From positions 7,337,905 to 7,401,904 of the forward strand of contig CM072161.1 of NCBI GenBank assembly GCA_036850595.1: a stretch of DNA of 64,000 nucleotides, given 5' to 3'. Positions 53,001 to 61,483 of this stretch are shown here, one piece after another. The position numbers were made by a program, and so were the translations under genes. The notes under the pieces were generated by a model. That model was not told where the DNA came from. It saw only the letters and a program-made list of their open reading frames with translations, and made no database searches. Position 1 is the first letter of the stretch; each line of letters begins with the position of its first letter. The stretch comes from Rhyacichthys aspro. Lineage: Eukaryota; Chordata; Actinopteri; Gobiiformes; Rhyacichthyidae.

Positions 53001-56000
53001 ATTAGTCATGATGTTGTTAAAAATGCTTGTTTCTTTTATAGGTGATTTGGAGAACAGGGCAGTCATCAGAGAACCTGCCACGCTAGTGATTACCAATGCA
53101 ACAAGATGGGACACAGCAACATACCGCTGTGAGGTCACTGCCCCTGATGACCAGAAATCCTTCGATGAGATTGTGATTAACCTCATTGTCAGAGGTAGAT
53201 AATGGCACATTTATGTAGTTTCATAAATTCAACTCAGAAATTCGGGTTCAGCACTCAGCTTTACGTCCTATGCATCAACATGGGAAGGTCATGGGTCTGA
53301 TCTCTGTGTGGACTCTCTGTTTTTCTGTGAGGACTGCCTCTGTTACCGTGGGTACTTCCTCCCAACACCCAAAGACATGCATGTATAGGTGAATTGTTGA
53401 CTCTAAAGTGCCCCTAATGGATAAATGTGACAGTGAATGGTTGTCTGTCAATGTTTGTTAAGTGTCAGCTCCTGCAACTAAATAGTAAATAATTTTCCAG
53501 GGTGTAGCCCGGCTCAGGTCTAAAGTTGCTGGGATAGGTTCCAGTCACGTTATTACCTTTGCTTCAGTACAATTTATGAAATACGATTTTTTCAAATATT
53601 TTTTTAGATTGTAGGTGTATTTTGTTATTTTGTAATATACAGTTAAACCAAATAGAAACATCAACATAGAAATGAAAATAAATGCTCAAGTATCCAGCGG
53701 ACGTTCAAGTACTTCCTGTTTTAATTTTAGTACAACTGGACAGAGTGGACAAACTCAGCACTAAATGGATTTTGTCTAAATTTTCAAAGCCAAGTAATCT
53801 CATTTCTTTAAACGCCACTGAATGTTCCTGCTGGATTAGTGCAGCTGTTCCAAGGCTGTAGAAAGAAAGAGTGGTTTGTAATCCGTAATATCTCTACTAG
53901 ACTTCCATCAAAGGGCCACACGCCGCACCTTTAACGTTTAAGACTGTAGTATTTGACCAAAAGATCAGAATAAAGTAGAGAAAAAACATCATTGTGACCT
54001 GAGACGAAAGCCCTTACTCAGTGATTCACTGTTCGGACGCTGTAAGATGAAACCGTGTTGTAGGTCGCTCCAACCCCTCGCTGCACAGTACATATGAGGA
54101 TGCGGTGTGACCAGACCTGCCCGGCTGCAAAGGCGTGTTCGGGGCTATATGAGGAGCGATCTGAAACTGCATCTCCGCAATTGGCGTGCTAAAGAAAGCC
54201 AGCCGCGTGTTTTGGCGGGGTTATTGGCACAGTCTGAAAATCACGTACCCGTCATGTCAGGGCTGTCAGTCCAGTGAAAGAGAAAGGGTCAGACTGACAT
54301 TGTTACAGGAAAGCGTCATAGACTATCATCGGCCTAGCAGCATCCTGACACTCGTTTTTTTTTTTCCCTCATTGAGTCGAAATACTTCTTCACATATTGA
54401 CTTTTATCATATCTGGTGTCCACAGTGAAACCAGTGGTGCCAAAATGCAGCGTCCCAAAATCGGTGCCTGTCGGGAAGTCGGCCGAGCTGAGCTGTGTGG
54501 AGGACGAGGGTTTCCCCAAGTCGCAGTACCAGTGGTTCAAAAACAAGGAGGAGATTCCCGACGACCCCAAGACCAGTTTGAAGTTCTTCAACTCTTCGTA
54601 CACGCTCAACGCCGACACAGGAACCCTGGTTAGTCTATGTTTGCATGTGTTTGGACAAAGGGCGCGCATAAGCGGCCAGGGCGGGGCAGGCGGTCAGTGG
54701 GGACGATGGCCCGGCGCCCAGGGGTGGGGGCAGATATTTTAGGGAGACAGTTGATGGTGCGAGACGGCTAGAGCCACAAGGGGAATCTGCTGCCCTCGTT
54801 TGCACATTCCTCAGTTCCTCGCTGGCTTTCAGGCACGACTCCATCCGCTCAGTGGCTCGCCTTGAATACCCCACAATCCACCTTAATGCTCTTGAAGACG
54901 TGACGCACCACACTCTTTGTCTTTGTGTGAGCGGTCCCATAGTGCAAAGTGTTCCAGTTTACAGTCAGCGCTGTAAACATAGGAACCAGACGATGTTCTT
55001 TCTACTCCACTTATCTCCTTTAGTTATTTTTAGACAGTCCACAGAAAAAAACAAGTTATCACTCCTCTTGGCTACTCCCATGTGGGAAGATGATGCCCAC
55101 CGACCAACGAACAGTGGAATGTGTAAACGTTTTAGACGGATCGTTTTGTAGATGGTTTAGGAAATATTCACACCGCAAAACTGCCTATTCAGTGTTTTTT
55201 TTTTAATTATTATTTTGGACACATTCCTTACAGTTCTTGATAGTCTGCAGTGCATTTGAATGTAGCCCACACACAGTTGATAAACACTCAAACAGAGATT
55301 AAGAAGACGGAGACCAGTATTCTATAAAAGGGTGTCTGTATGAGATACTTAACATTTAAAATGGACACTGAAAGAGTTTTTTTGAAGGGAATAAATGAGC
55401 TATCTTTAAATATAAATAATAAAAAAAACACATTGAAAAAATACTGAACAATCTTAACCTTTAATCTAATGTCCAACTAAACAGAATGTAGTTTCATTTG
55501 TTGCCATGTTTTTAACAAAAAAAAAAATGATGGAAGGAAAGAATTTAACAGATAATGTATGTATTTATCATTTCTTCTTACAGAATTTCATGGCGGTGAG
55601 AAAAGAAGATGCAGGTGAATATTTCTGCAGAGCGAGGAACGACGCAGGATACGCAGAGTGTCCACCTCAGAAGCTGGAAGTCTGTAAGTGAACCACACGG
55701 GAATACACCTAACACCGTTGTGTACTCGCTGTATTTTTAAATTCTCCTTACATATATCTTTTTTTTTCCCCAGATGACATCGATATTTTGGGGATTATCC
55801 TGGGCGTGTTAGTTGTAGTCGTGGTACTGCTGTGTATAACAGTAGGAATCTGCTGTGCGTACAAAAAAGGCTACTTCTCCGGACAAAAACAGACAGGGAA
55901 CAAGTAAGACATCACCTACATCCATTTTGGTCATTCTTAAAGTATCGCTTTAAGGCTTAAAATGTTACTTCCTATTTATCTTTCAGTTACAAAGTCCCGA

Positions 56001-56165
56001 CTAAAGGAGACGGAGTGGACTACGTCAGGACGGATGACGAAGTATGTCCATCTCTAAATAGAATCAATCAAATTGTTGTGATCATTCTGCCTGTATGACT
56101 CACCTCCTTTTATTTATTTCTTTTTTTAGGGCGATTTCCGACACAAGTCCTCATTTGTGATCTGA
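28994..56165 (+). CDS. jam3: junctional adhesion molecule 3 (JAM-C), complete, nine coding exons
   Basis: JAM-C is a single-pass Ig-superfamily adhesion protein. It binds JAM-B/JAM-C at tight junctions, endothelium and fusing myoblasts, and PAR3/ZO-1 through its tail. Coding exons: 28,994-29,042; 52,635-52,703; 52,842-52,955; 53,042-53,194; 54,426-54,628; 55,584-55,683; 55,774-55,903; 55,987-56,041; 56,130-56,165. They total 909 nt (302 aa) with all junctions GT/AG and in frame. Residues 1 to about 17-22 are the signal peptide. Ig domain 1 has Cys45/Cys107 and the JAM dimer motif R-I-E at 56-58. Ig domain 2 has Cys152/Cys211, with Cys136/Cys222 a likely second disulfide as in JAM-C. N-glycosylation sequons are at Asn30, Asn96 and Asn184. 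The membrane segment is about 234-259. The tail ends S-S-F-V-I, as in JAM-C and unlike the JAM-B end S-F-I-I. Teleosts have jam3a and jam3b; I cannot say which this is. Confidence 0.95.
38248..38325 (+). repeat. possible dispersed repeat (CCTGGAAAACCTGGAA type)
   Basis: GGGTTCCCACAC, CCTGGAAAACCTGGAA and GGTCATGGAAAATG occur in the order seen in a short dispersed vertebrate repeat that I recall from other genomes. The family name is not known to me and the ends are not defined. Confidence 0.3.
38390..38545. repeat. degenerate T-rich tandem repeat around TTGTAGCATT
   Basis: TTGTAGCATTGT, TTTGTAGCATTATTTTGATT, TTTGTAGCATGTTTGATTAC and TTTTAGCATTATCTTG follow each other with irregular spacing. 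This indicates an old, diverged minisatellite-like array in jam3 intron 1. Confidence 0.45.
39846..40116. mobile_element. short MITE-like element with GTTTACATGCA ends
   Basis: The left end GTACATTTACATGCA (39,846-39,860) and right end TGCATGTAAACGTAC (40,102-40,116) are inverted copies with one mismatch. An internal GAGTTTACATGCACA lies at about 39,926-39,940. The 271-bp interior has no coding capacity. Ends with TTTACATGCA recur in small fish DNA transposons, as I recall. No target-site duplication is evident. Confidence 0.5.
44191..44262 (+). repeat. possible tRNA-derived SINE remnant
   Basis: GGGGTAGAGCAGTTG (about 44,196-44,210) resembles an A-box, and GCATTTGAATCAC (44,248-44,260) a degenerate B-box about 50 nt later. 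The stems do not form a good cloverleaf, so it is not called a tRNA gene. Confidence 0.3.
50835..50848. repeat. poly(T) run
   Basis: Fourteen T in a row inside jam3 intron 1. No retro-inserted gene is visible next to it. Confidence 0.8.
51051..51682. mobile_element. non-autonomous hAT-type transposon
   Basis: The left end begins TAGGGATGCA and the right end is the inverse of TAGGGGTGTTC, with TTAACC/GGTTAACC and CGATAA/TTATCG motifs near both ends in inverted order. The 8 bp outside each end are GTCTGAAT (51,043-51,050) and TTCTAAAT (51,683-51,690), which match at 6 of 8 positions as expected for an aged 8-bp hAT target duplication. The 632-bp body carries no transposase. It lies 0.95 kb before jam3 exon 2, in intron 1. 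Confidence 0.65.
52635..52703 (+). CDS. jam3: jam3 coding exon 2 (N-terminal strand)
   Basis: It encodes residues 17-40, the N-terminal part of Ig domain 1, including V-L-A-V-V-L and an N-D-S glycosylation sequon. Acceptor TTTGGCAG|GC and donor GACA|GTAAGT. Phase continues cleanly into exon 3. Confidence 0.9.
52842..52955 (+). CDS. jam3: jam3 coding exon 3 (Ig domain 1, first cysteine and dimer motif)
   Basis: It encodes the first Ig cysteine (E-L-S-C, Cys45), the RIE dimerisation motif in PRIEWKKI and the YVYFD strand. Acceptor CCTGCAG and donor TCAG|GTAATG. Introns on either side are only 138 and 86 bp. Confidence 0.95.
53042..53194 (+). CDS. jam3: jam3 coding exon 4 (rest of Ig domain 1)
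   Basis: It encodes D-L-E-N-R-A, the N-A-T sequon and the second Ig cysteine in YRCEVTAPDDQK (Cys107), ending in the linker to domain 2. Acceptor TTTTATAG and donor AGAG|GTAGAT. Confidence 0.95.
53270..53560 (+). mobile_element. SINE with L2-type tail, in jam3 intron 4
   Basis: GGTCATGGGTCTGATC resembles a polymerase III B-box. It is followed by CTGTGTGGACTCTCTG, CTTCCTCCCAACACCCAAAG, ACATGCATGT-AGGTGAATT, GACTCTAAAGTGCCCCTAA, GTGAATGGTTGTCTGTC, CCAGGGTGTAGCCC and GCTGGGATAGGTTCCAGT. This ordered series is the signature of a very common teleost tRNA/L2-tail SINE. The copy is diverged and non-coding. Confidence 0.85.
53860..53937 (-). repeat. GGTGCAGTGTGTAG-type teleost repeat end, copy 3
   Basis: The minus strand reads TTAAAGGTGCGGCGTGTGGC and then a diverged GTCTAGTAGAG block that corresponds to CATCTAGTGGTG of the family. 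It lies in jam3 intron 4. Confidence 0.5.
54426..54628 (+). CDS. jam3: jam3 coding exon 5 (most of Ig domain 2)
   Basis: It encodes KPVVPKCSVPKSVPVGK, the first cysteine of domain 2 (Cys152), the WFKNKEEIP segment, the N-S-S sequon at 184, and ends at T-G-T-L. Acceptor GTCCACAG and donor CTG|GTTAGT, phase 0. A T-rich tract (54,355-54,368) supports the acceptor. Confidence 0.95.
55584..55683 (+). CDS. jam3: jam3 coding exon 6 (end of Ig domain 2)
   Basis: It encodes the D-A-G-E-Y-F-C motif with Cys211, RNDAGYAECPPQ with Cys222, and L-E-V. Acceptor TTCTTACAG and donor GTCT|GTAAGT. Confidence 0.95.
55774..55903 (+). CDS. jam3: jam3 coding exon 7 (membrane segment)
   Basis: It encodes Y-D-I-D, the hydrophobic stretch ILGIILGVLVVVVVLLCITV, G-I-C-C-A-Y, and the start of the tail (K-K-G-Y-F-S). 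Cys256/Cys257 at the inner membrane face match the C-C pair that is palmitoylated in human JAM-C. Ends AACAA|GTAAGA. Confidence 0.95.
55987..56041 (+). CDS. jam3: jam3 coding exon 8 (cytoplasmic tail)
   Basis: It encodes Y-K-V-P-T-K-G-D-G-V-D-Y-V-R-T-D-D-E, closely matching the JAM-C tail. Acceptor TTTCAG and donor GAA|GTATGT. Confidence 0.95.
56130..56165 (+). CDS. jam3: jam3 coding exon 9 (PDZ ligand and stop)
   Basis: It encodes GDFRHKSSFVI then TGA, the invariant JAM-C carboxyl end that binds PDZ domains of PAR3, ZO-1 and similar scaffolds. The acceptor follows a T-rich tract (TTTTTTTAG). Confidence 0.97.
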   Translation, partial: GDFRHKSSFVI

Positions 56166-58464
56166 AAAAAACAAAAAAAAAAGGGAGCGTCGAAGAAGGG
56201 CAACGTGCCGAGTGAGAGACATGACATGTGCGACTGCCCTCCACGCTGTCTGACCACGGAGCTGCCACACTTCATGCTCTCCGCTCTCGGCAACCACGGA
56301 AATATTCAACAATACCAAGTTTTGCCAAAGGTGACAGGATTTGACAGGACGACGACATGAAACTCAAAAAAACAAACAAACAGGAACTGATTTATTTGTT
56401 GTTATTTTAAGTTAACAGATCTTTTTTCTCTTAGTGCATGGTTTTTAAATGGTTCGACAATAATCAGCCGAGATAAATAAAAAAAGGACATCAGTTTAAA
56501 ACATTTCTACTGTAAAACTATTTCCTTCAGACCTTTCGCCGTTTGTATGACATTTCTTTTCTACTGTTGAAATTTGTCAGACTATTTTTGATGGAATATA
56601 TTTTAAAAATGCCTATAGATAAAGGTTTACTTTTTTAAATATTTGTAAAATACTAACATGTGTTTTATTTTATTTTTTTTCTTTTCTTTTCATTTATTTT
56701 TTTTTTTATTTGGTTGTGGATAAAAAATGTGTTACACTTTAACCACTTTGAGCATTTACACCTTTGCGATGGAAAGAAAGAAGGGGTTTGACAAATGAAA
56801 AAAAGGACTTGTATTAGCATATCAAGATGTTAGTTCTTGATGGGCGGTCTTACATATTTAAACTTCTCGACTGGGGATGGAGCCCGGTTTATCTTGTGAG
56901 AGACTTCCACGTCAGTGTTTGTAGATAGTCTTAGTAAAGAGGCTTTTGATGAGTGCCAGTCAAATGCTGTGAAACACTGTACACGATCAGTGCTGCGTTT
57001 TCTTCATTTAAGTGTCCTTCTATGCTTGCTGTTAATCTTGTATATATTGAAGTTGCTGTCCAGGATAGAGTTGTGCTGTCACGTTCAGTATTACACTAAT
57101 ATGATGTTAATACAGGGTTTGTAAGTTAACCCTCCAGATCAGAAGACTTCTAAGTAAGGTCTGAACGTTGAAATTCCTTCAAGGGTAATGTTAGTAACCC
57201 AAGACATTTGAAAAGACAACATTTAACGTCGATCCTGGTCATTTACCGACGTCTGTTTACATTCTAATACTGAATAGAAAGTAGATTCGCTTCGTTACTA
57301 ATGTTTGGTTTGACTGAAGCTCACATTGAACTCATTCCTCCAGGCAAACCGATGGCTTCCATTGAAAAAAAGAGCGACCGAGCTGACTTCGGCATGAAGA
57401 ATAGAATACAGCTGCATTTCGAGGGGTCTGGAGGGTTAACAGTTGTACTGATTGTATATAGACTTTCTTTGAAGATGATGTAAAGTTGTGAAAAGTTGTA
57501 CGATTTCTCTGTTCGAGGCGATATGAAACTCTTTCCATTTGTAAGACTGAATAGAGAAGGTGACATTTTATGAAGGGGATATTTCACGTTGACGTAAATA
57601 ACACATGAGCAAGAGCAAAGTGAAAGTCTTGTTCACGCGTTATGACAGTTTGGAGGCAGGTTGGTTAAAATGTTGCCCGATATCAGCCGTGGTAGAGACG
57701 ATCTGCCCAACATTTGCACATAGGAAGTTTTTACACTGCGCAGTTTTACTAAAGTAACATGTTGCATCAAAGAACCAAGAGTTGTATTCAAAAGTGCTAA
57801 AATAAGCTTATTATCCATATTGAGTTCGCAGCACACTGGCGGCGTCATTTTTGCCCTTTCATTTGTCCGAATCTCATTCCTCTTAAGTGCCTTCTGCCTC
57901 CTCGGATTTATCAACAGCCTCTTTTTCCACTTTTTTTTCCTGTTACGATGAAAGCCTCACATTCATTTCAACCACAAACTCGGCGTTTGAGAGGAATGAT
58001 GTCACACTGCAAACTTCCACTTCCCTTCTTTACATATCTGCAAATTTGTAAATAGTCGTTTGTTTTTTTTTCATAGATTTGAATATGTAGACATGTTGAA
58101 GTAGAGCTAGAGATTTATTAGTGCCTAAATATAGTGGGAAATATTTTTGGTAAAGACACATAGCACTATTAGGCAAAAGGAAAAAAAAAGATGTACACCC
58201 AAAGCAGGCACACACTCATGAACTCTGGTTTATATCTGATTGTGACACCCATTTCCTGCTCAGAGATATAAATAATGTTATAAAAAATTAAAATATCACT
58301 TTTGTGGAGTTACAAACCAGAGTTTATGCAGTGTTGACCACAGTGATTCTTCTTCTGACAGATCCATGTACAGTTGCTACATTGGTCTAGACTCACTGCA
58401 CCGTTCTGTCATTGGGTCTGATGTAGCAGGCAGCGGTGACGGAGCGCTCCACGGCCCTAGTTCA

Positions 58465-58470
58465 AATAAA
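58465..58470 (+). terminator. jam3: upstream poly(A) signal for jam3
   Basis: AATAAA followed within about 30 nt by a T/G-rich stretch (GATTGTTTCCGGTGTGGATT). Plausible alternative cleavage site. Confidence 0.4.
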
Positions 58471-58662
58471 ACAAAAGCAGTGACAGATTGTTTCCGGTGT
58501 GGATTGTGCTCGTAGAGGAGTGTGAAGCTCAGATAACTCACCGCCGTCTCGCGCCGCTCTTGACAGAGATTTCCTGAACCAAACTCACACAGTAGAATGT
58601 CCGTGTAGGGCCTGCTGGGTTGTTGTTTTTTTTATTGTTCTTGAATCATTCTATTTGTGATT

Positions 58663-58668
58663 AATAAA
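58663..58668 (+). terminator. jam3: main poly(A) signal candidate for jam3
   Basis: AATAAA followed about 20 nt later by an ATTACAG cleavage context and then the T/G-rich GTCTTGGCTGC. It is the last clear signal before the intergenic gap. Confidence 0.55.
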
Positions 58669-58690
58669 ACTCACTTCTAATATTACAGAA

Positions 58691-61049
58691 GACGTCTTGG
58701 CTGCTTATTCTTTATTCATCTGTCCTTGACTTACTTTTTTTCAAATCCTCCTCGAGTACTACAGGATCTCCAAAATCCTATTCTGTATGAAAGTCCCATC
58801 AAATATCCCACTGACAGCATGTTTGCGGATCTAAAGCCATAATCTATTACAGGAAGTTAAGCCATTTCTAAGTTGAAAGGGGGCTTTCTTGTTGCCTTCT
58901 GGTCACGGTGCCAACTGGCAGCAAGTTCCTGGATAAAGAGCCTTATAATCAAGGAGCACTGCGGGGATAATTTATTGTGGTTTGCAGCAGTGCCACCGAA
59001 CACTTTTATTGAATTATTAGAAAAATCAATTAAAGCATGAGCCGCAATTCCGTTGAACACTGAGAGCAACGTGTCTTTTTTTTCTAATTAGGAGGATTGC
59101 ATATCTGGGAAATGGTCTCAGATTATTGTGAGGAAAATGTTTGTAATTTAACACTCATTAAATTTACCGTCACAGCACAGGGTTTAGATGGCTGACTCAT
59201 TACAGCTGCCTCTTTTTAAAGGATGCATTGTGTTACATGCTTGTGAGTCAGAAATAAATGAAGAAAGTTAGTAAAGGTAGGATGTTGTATCTGTTAATCA
59301 CGTAGATGGTTGATGTCTCCAGTTACGGTGATATTTGTGTCCTTGGCACATAAACAAAAAACAAAGCAACGTATTTATTTATTTGGGGATTTTTGCAACA
59401 ATTAGTGTCAAAATGAATTTCTGAAAAAAATGGCACATTTCTCAATATTTTTACTTTATTAAAAGTGTCCTTAAATGTGTTGTTTACATTGTACACTGCT
59501 AGTCCTTAGGTTAGATTTTCAACATTCAACACCACACTATTTGACATTCTGAAAAAAAAACATTAACTTGCATAACAGAAAATGTTATGGAATTTATAAA
59601 CTGTTTAATGTATTTATTTATTTTTAATCACAGGTTCATCACAGGTTGTCCATTCCATCACACAATGTCATTTCCATCATATAGTTCATTTTTAAGTACA
59701 AATCTGTAATAGTAGCACATTACCAAATACAACATATAGTTTTCAAAATTCTGTAGGTTTTGTCAACATTTTATGGAACTGAAAAAAAATATTAAAATTG
59801 CTTAAAAAACAGTTATGTGATGGAAATGACAACTTTGTGTGAGCAAAAAATAGACATAATTTAAATACATTAAGTTCAAAAGAAAGAAACTTTTTCTACA
59901 CAATATGGAGAACCTTTATATTTTACAAAAAGGTGTGAGATGTTCAAATGTTTACCCTCCAAATATCACTGTAGTTGGAGAAACACCCAGATATTTTAAC
60001 ATGATTATTTTTATGTTTAAGCTACAGGTAAGCTGAAGTCCATAGACTAAAAAAATCAGGTCTTACCTTGATTGTTCTTACCTGTTGTGGTAAAAGGAAA
60101 GCTACCCCTCAGGGAACAAAGTGAAACCTCAGCTGATTTTCCAGTCAGTGTAGAGTGCTGCAGAAAGATACAAACAGACCCTGAGATGAGCCGAAAACAA
60201 AGTGACGAGTAAAACAGATGGGAGACAATCTTATTTGACAGAAGGATGCAGCCTGTTTAGAAAATATCACAGCACAGAGTGATGAAGTGACACTTGTTTC
60301 ATGTGAGGAGGGTTACAGCTGCTCCGTCTGCCATCCGCACGCACATAAATAATTGGTTTGGGCCATTTTAGGACAATGCCTAGGGCTCTTCTTGTTAAAA
60401 CTTTTTTTCATTTGTTTAAAAAGAAATAACAGGTTATTTGTGTTAAAACACAACAGTTTCAGATATCCCAGACAGGCCTTTTAATACATGAGTAATTCTC
60501 CTAGTCTCTCAAAGCTTTTGGACTCTATTTTATCTGAAAACAAAGACAATATGATTGGACAGTATAAACTGTTTTAAAAATGCTTAATAATGGGTCAAAA
60601 ATATCAGGAGATTAAATGTTAAAACCTTGATCTCAGTAGGCTTTGAGTGGATGAATGCCTTGTTGTGGTGAAACTGCGCCCTCTTGTGGCCAAACGGTGT
60701 AATCACAGAAAAACAACAGTGGCCTATTTCTGCCCTTTTATTGACTTGCAGGAATATTTCTTTTTAAAATTTTAAAACTTTGAAATTTTTTGCATAAACA
60801 ACATGTCTCATAATCTACGTATAATTTATTTTATTCTATAAACGGATGCTTATGTTTTAAAATGTTGTTATTAATCTCAAAATCCCAGTTGAATTGAACC
60901 TGTATGGTCCTACTCAGGGCGAAAGGACACAGACACTTTTTCCTTCCGCCTGTTGATACTGCGGCAAATTTAAGTAGAAAAATTAATGCGGTTCAAACTA
61001 AACTAATTTACATGTGTTCATGTATTTTCATATTGTCTTACAAAAAAAT
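58691..61049. other. intergenic DNA between jam3 and vps26b
   Basis: AT-rich and without a supported exon on either strand. It contains the 59.66-59.84-kb foldback repeat. There is no trace of a gene between jam3 and vps26b. Confidence 0.65.
59659..59841. repeat. imperfect inverted repeat (foldback element)
   Basis: The arm at 59,659-59,696 (CACACAATGTCATTTCCATC then ATATAGTTCATTTTTAAG) and the arm at 59,801-59,841 (CTTAAAAAACAGTTATGTGA then TGGAAATGACAACTTTGTGTG) are reverse complements with a few mismatches and a short insertion. They enclose about 104 bp. This could be a MITE-like element or a stem-loop; no transposase is present. Confidence 0.6.
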
Positions 61050-61260
61050 GAAAAGAAAGAATTGTGAAAACTAGCTAGCAGGGCTTTTGCTTCACATGAC
61101 TTCCACGCATGCGCATTCGAACCTCAGTCGAAATTCTCAATAATCTGGGAAGCTGTGTGCACTTCAACGCGTAGCGACTATTTAGGGCGGTTTTCTTGTC
61201 AAATATCGTACGTTTTTTTCCACAAAGGATACGAAGACAAGTTGTGTCTGACCTGCAGCT
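61050..61260 (+). promoter_or_regulatory. vps26b: putative vps26b promoter and 5'UTR
   Basis: An NRF1-type site (CGCATGCGCA at 61,106-61,115) and several CpGs (for example AACGCGTAGCG near 61,169) sit in locally GC-richer DNA just before the start codon. There is no clear TATA box. NRF1-driven, TATA-less promoters suit a widely expressed trafficking gene. The transcription start is inferred. Confidence 0.5.
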
Positions 61261-61483
61261 ATGAGCTTCTTCGGTTTCGGACAGAGCGCGGACATCGATA
61301 TAGTTCTGAATGACGCCGAAACGAGAAAGAAAGCAGAACATAAGAGCGAAGACGGCAGGAAGGACAAATATTTTCTCTTCTACGACGGGGAAACCGTATC
61401 GGGCAAAGTCAACGTTACGCTCAAGTACCCGGGGAAGAGACTGGAACACAACGGCATCAAGATAGAGTTTGTTGGGCAGATAG
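61261..61483 (+). CDS. vps26b: vps26b coding exon 1
   Basis: It encodes residues 1-74 plus one base: MSFFGFGQS, the KYFLFYDGETVSGKV strand and KRLEHNGIKIEFVGQI. Donor ATAG|GTGAGC. The ATG is the first in the local GC-rich context and gives the conserved VPS26B start. Confidence 0.95.

Larger units (their letters stand above)
56166..58690 (+). other. jam3: jam3 3'UTR
   Basis: No other coding sequence is seen. T-rich and A-rich tracts are abundant early on (56,660-56,730). Three Pumilio-type elements are present: TGTATATA at 57,039-57,046, TGTATATA at 57,453-57,460 and TGTAAATA at 58,047-58,054. The 3' end is set by one of two AATAAA signals (58,465 or 58,663), giving a UTR of about 2.3-2.5 kb. 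Confidence 0.7.

Noticed and set aside
52764..53210. 148-codon minus-strand open frame
   Set aside because: It lies antisense to jam3 exons 3 and 4, whose protein and splice sites are unmistakable. It is a shadow frame.
28994..56165. Assignment as JAM-B (jam2) or JAM-A
   Set aside because: The tail GDFRHKSSFVI, the GDGVDYVRTDDE segment and the RIEWKKI motif are JAM-C features; JAM-B ends S-F-I-I with a different tail.
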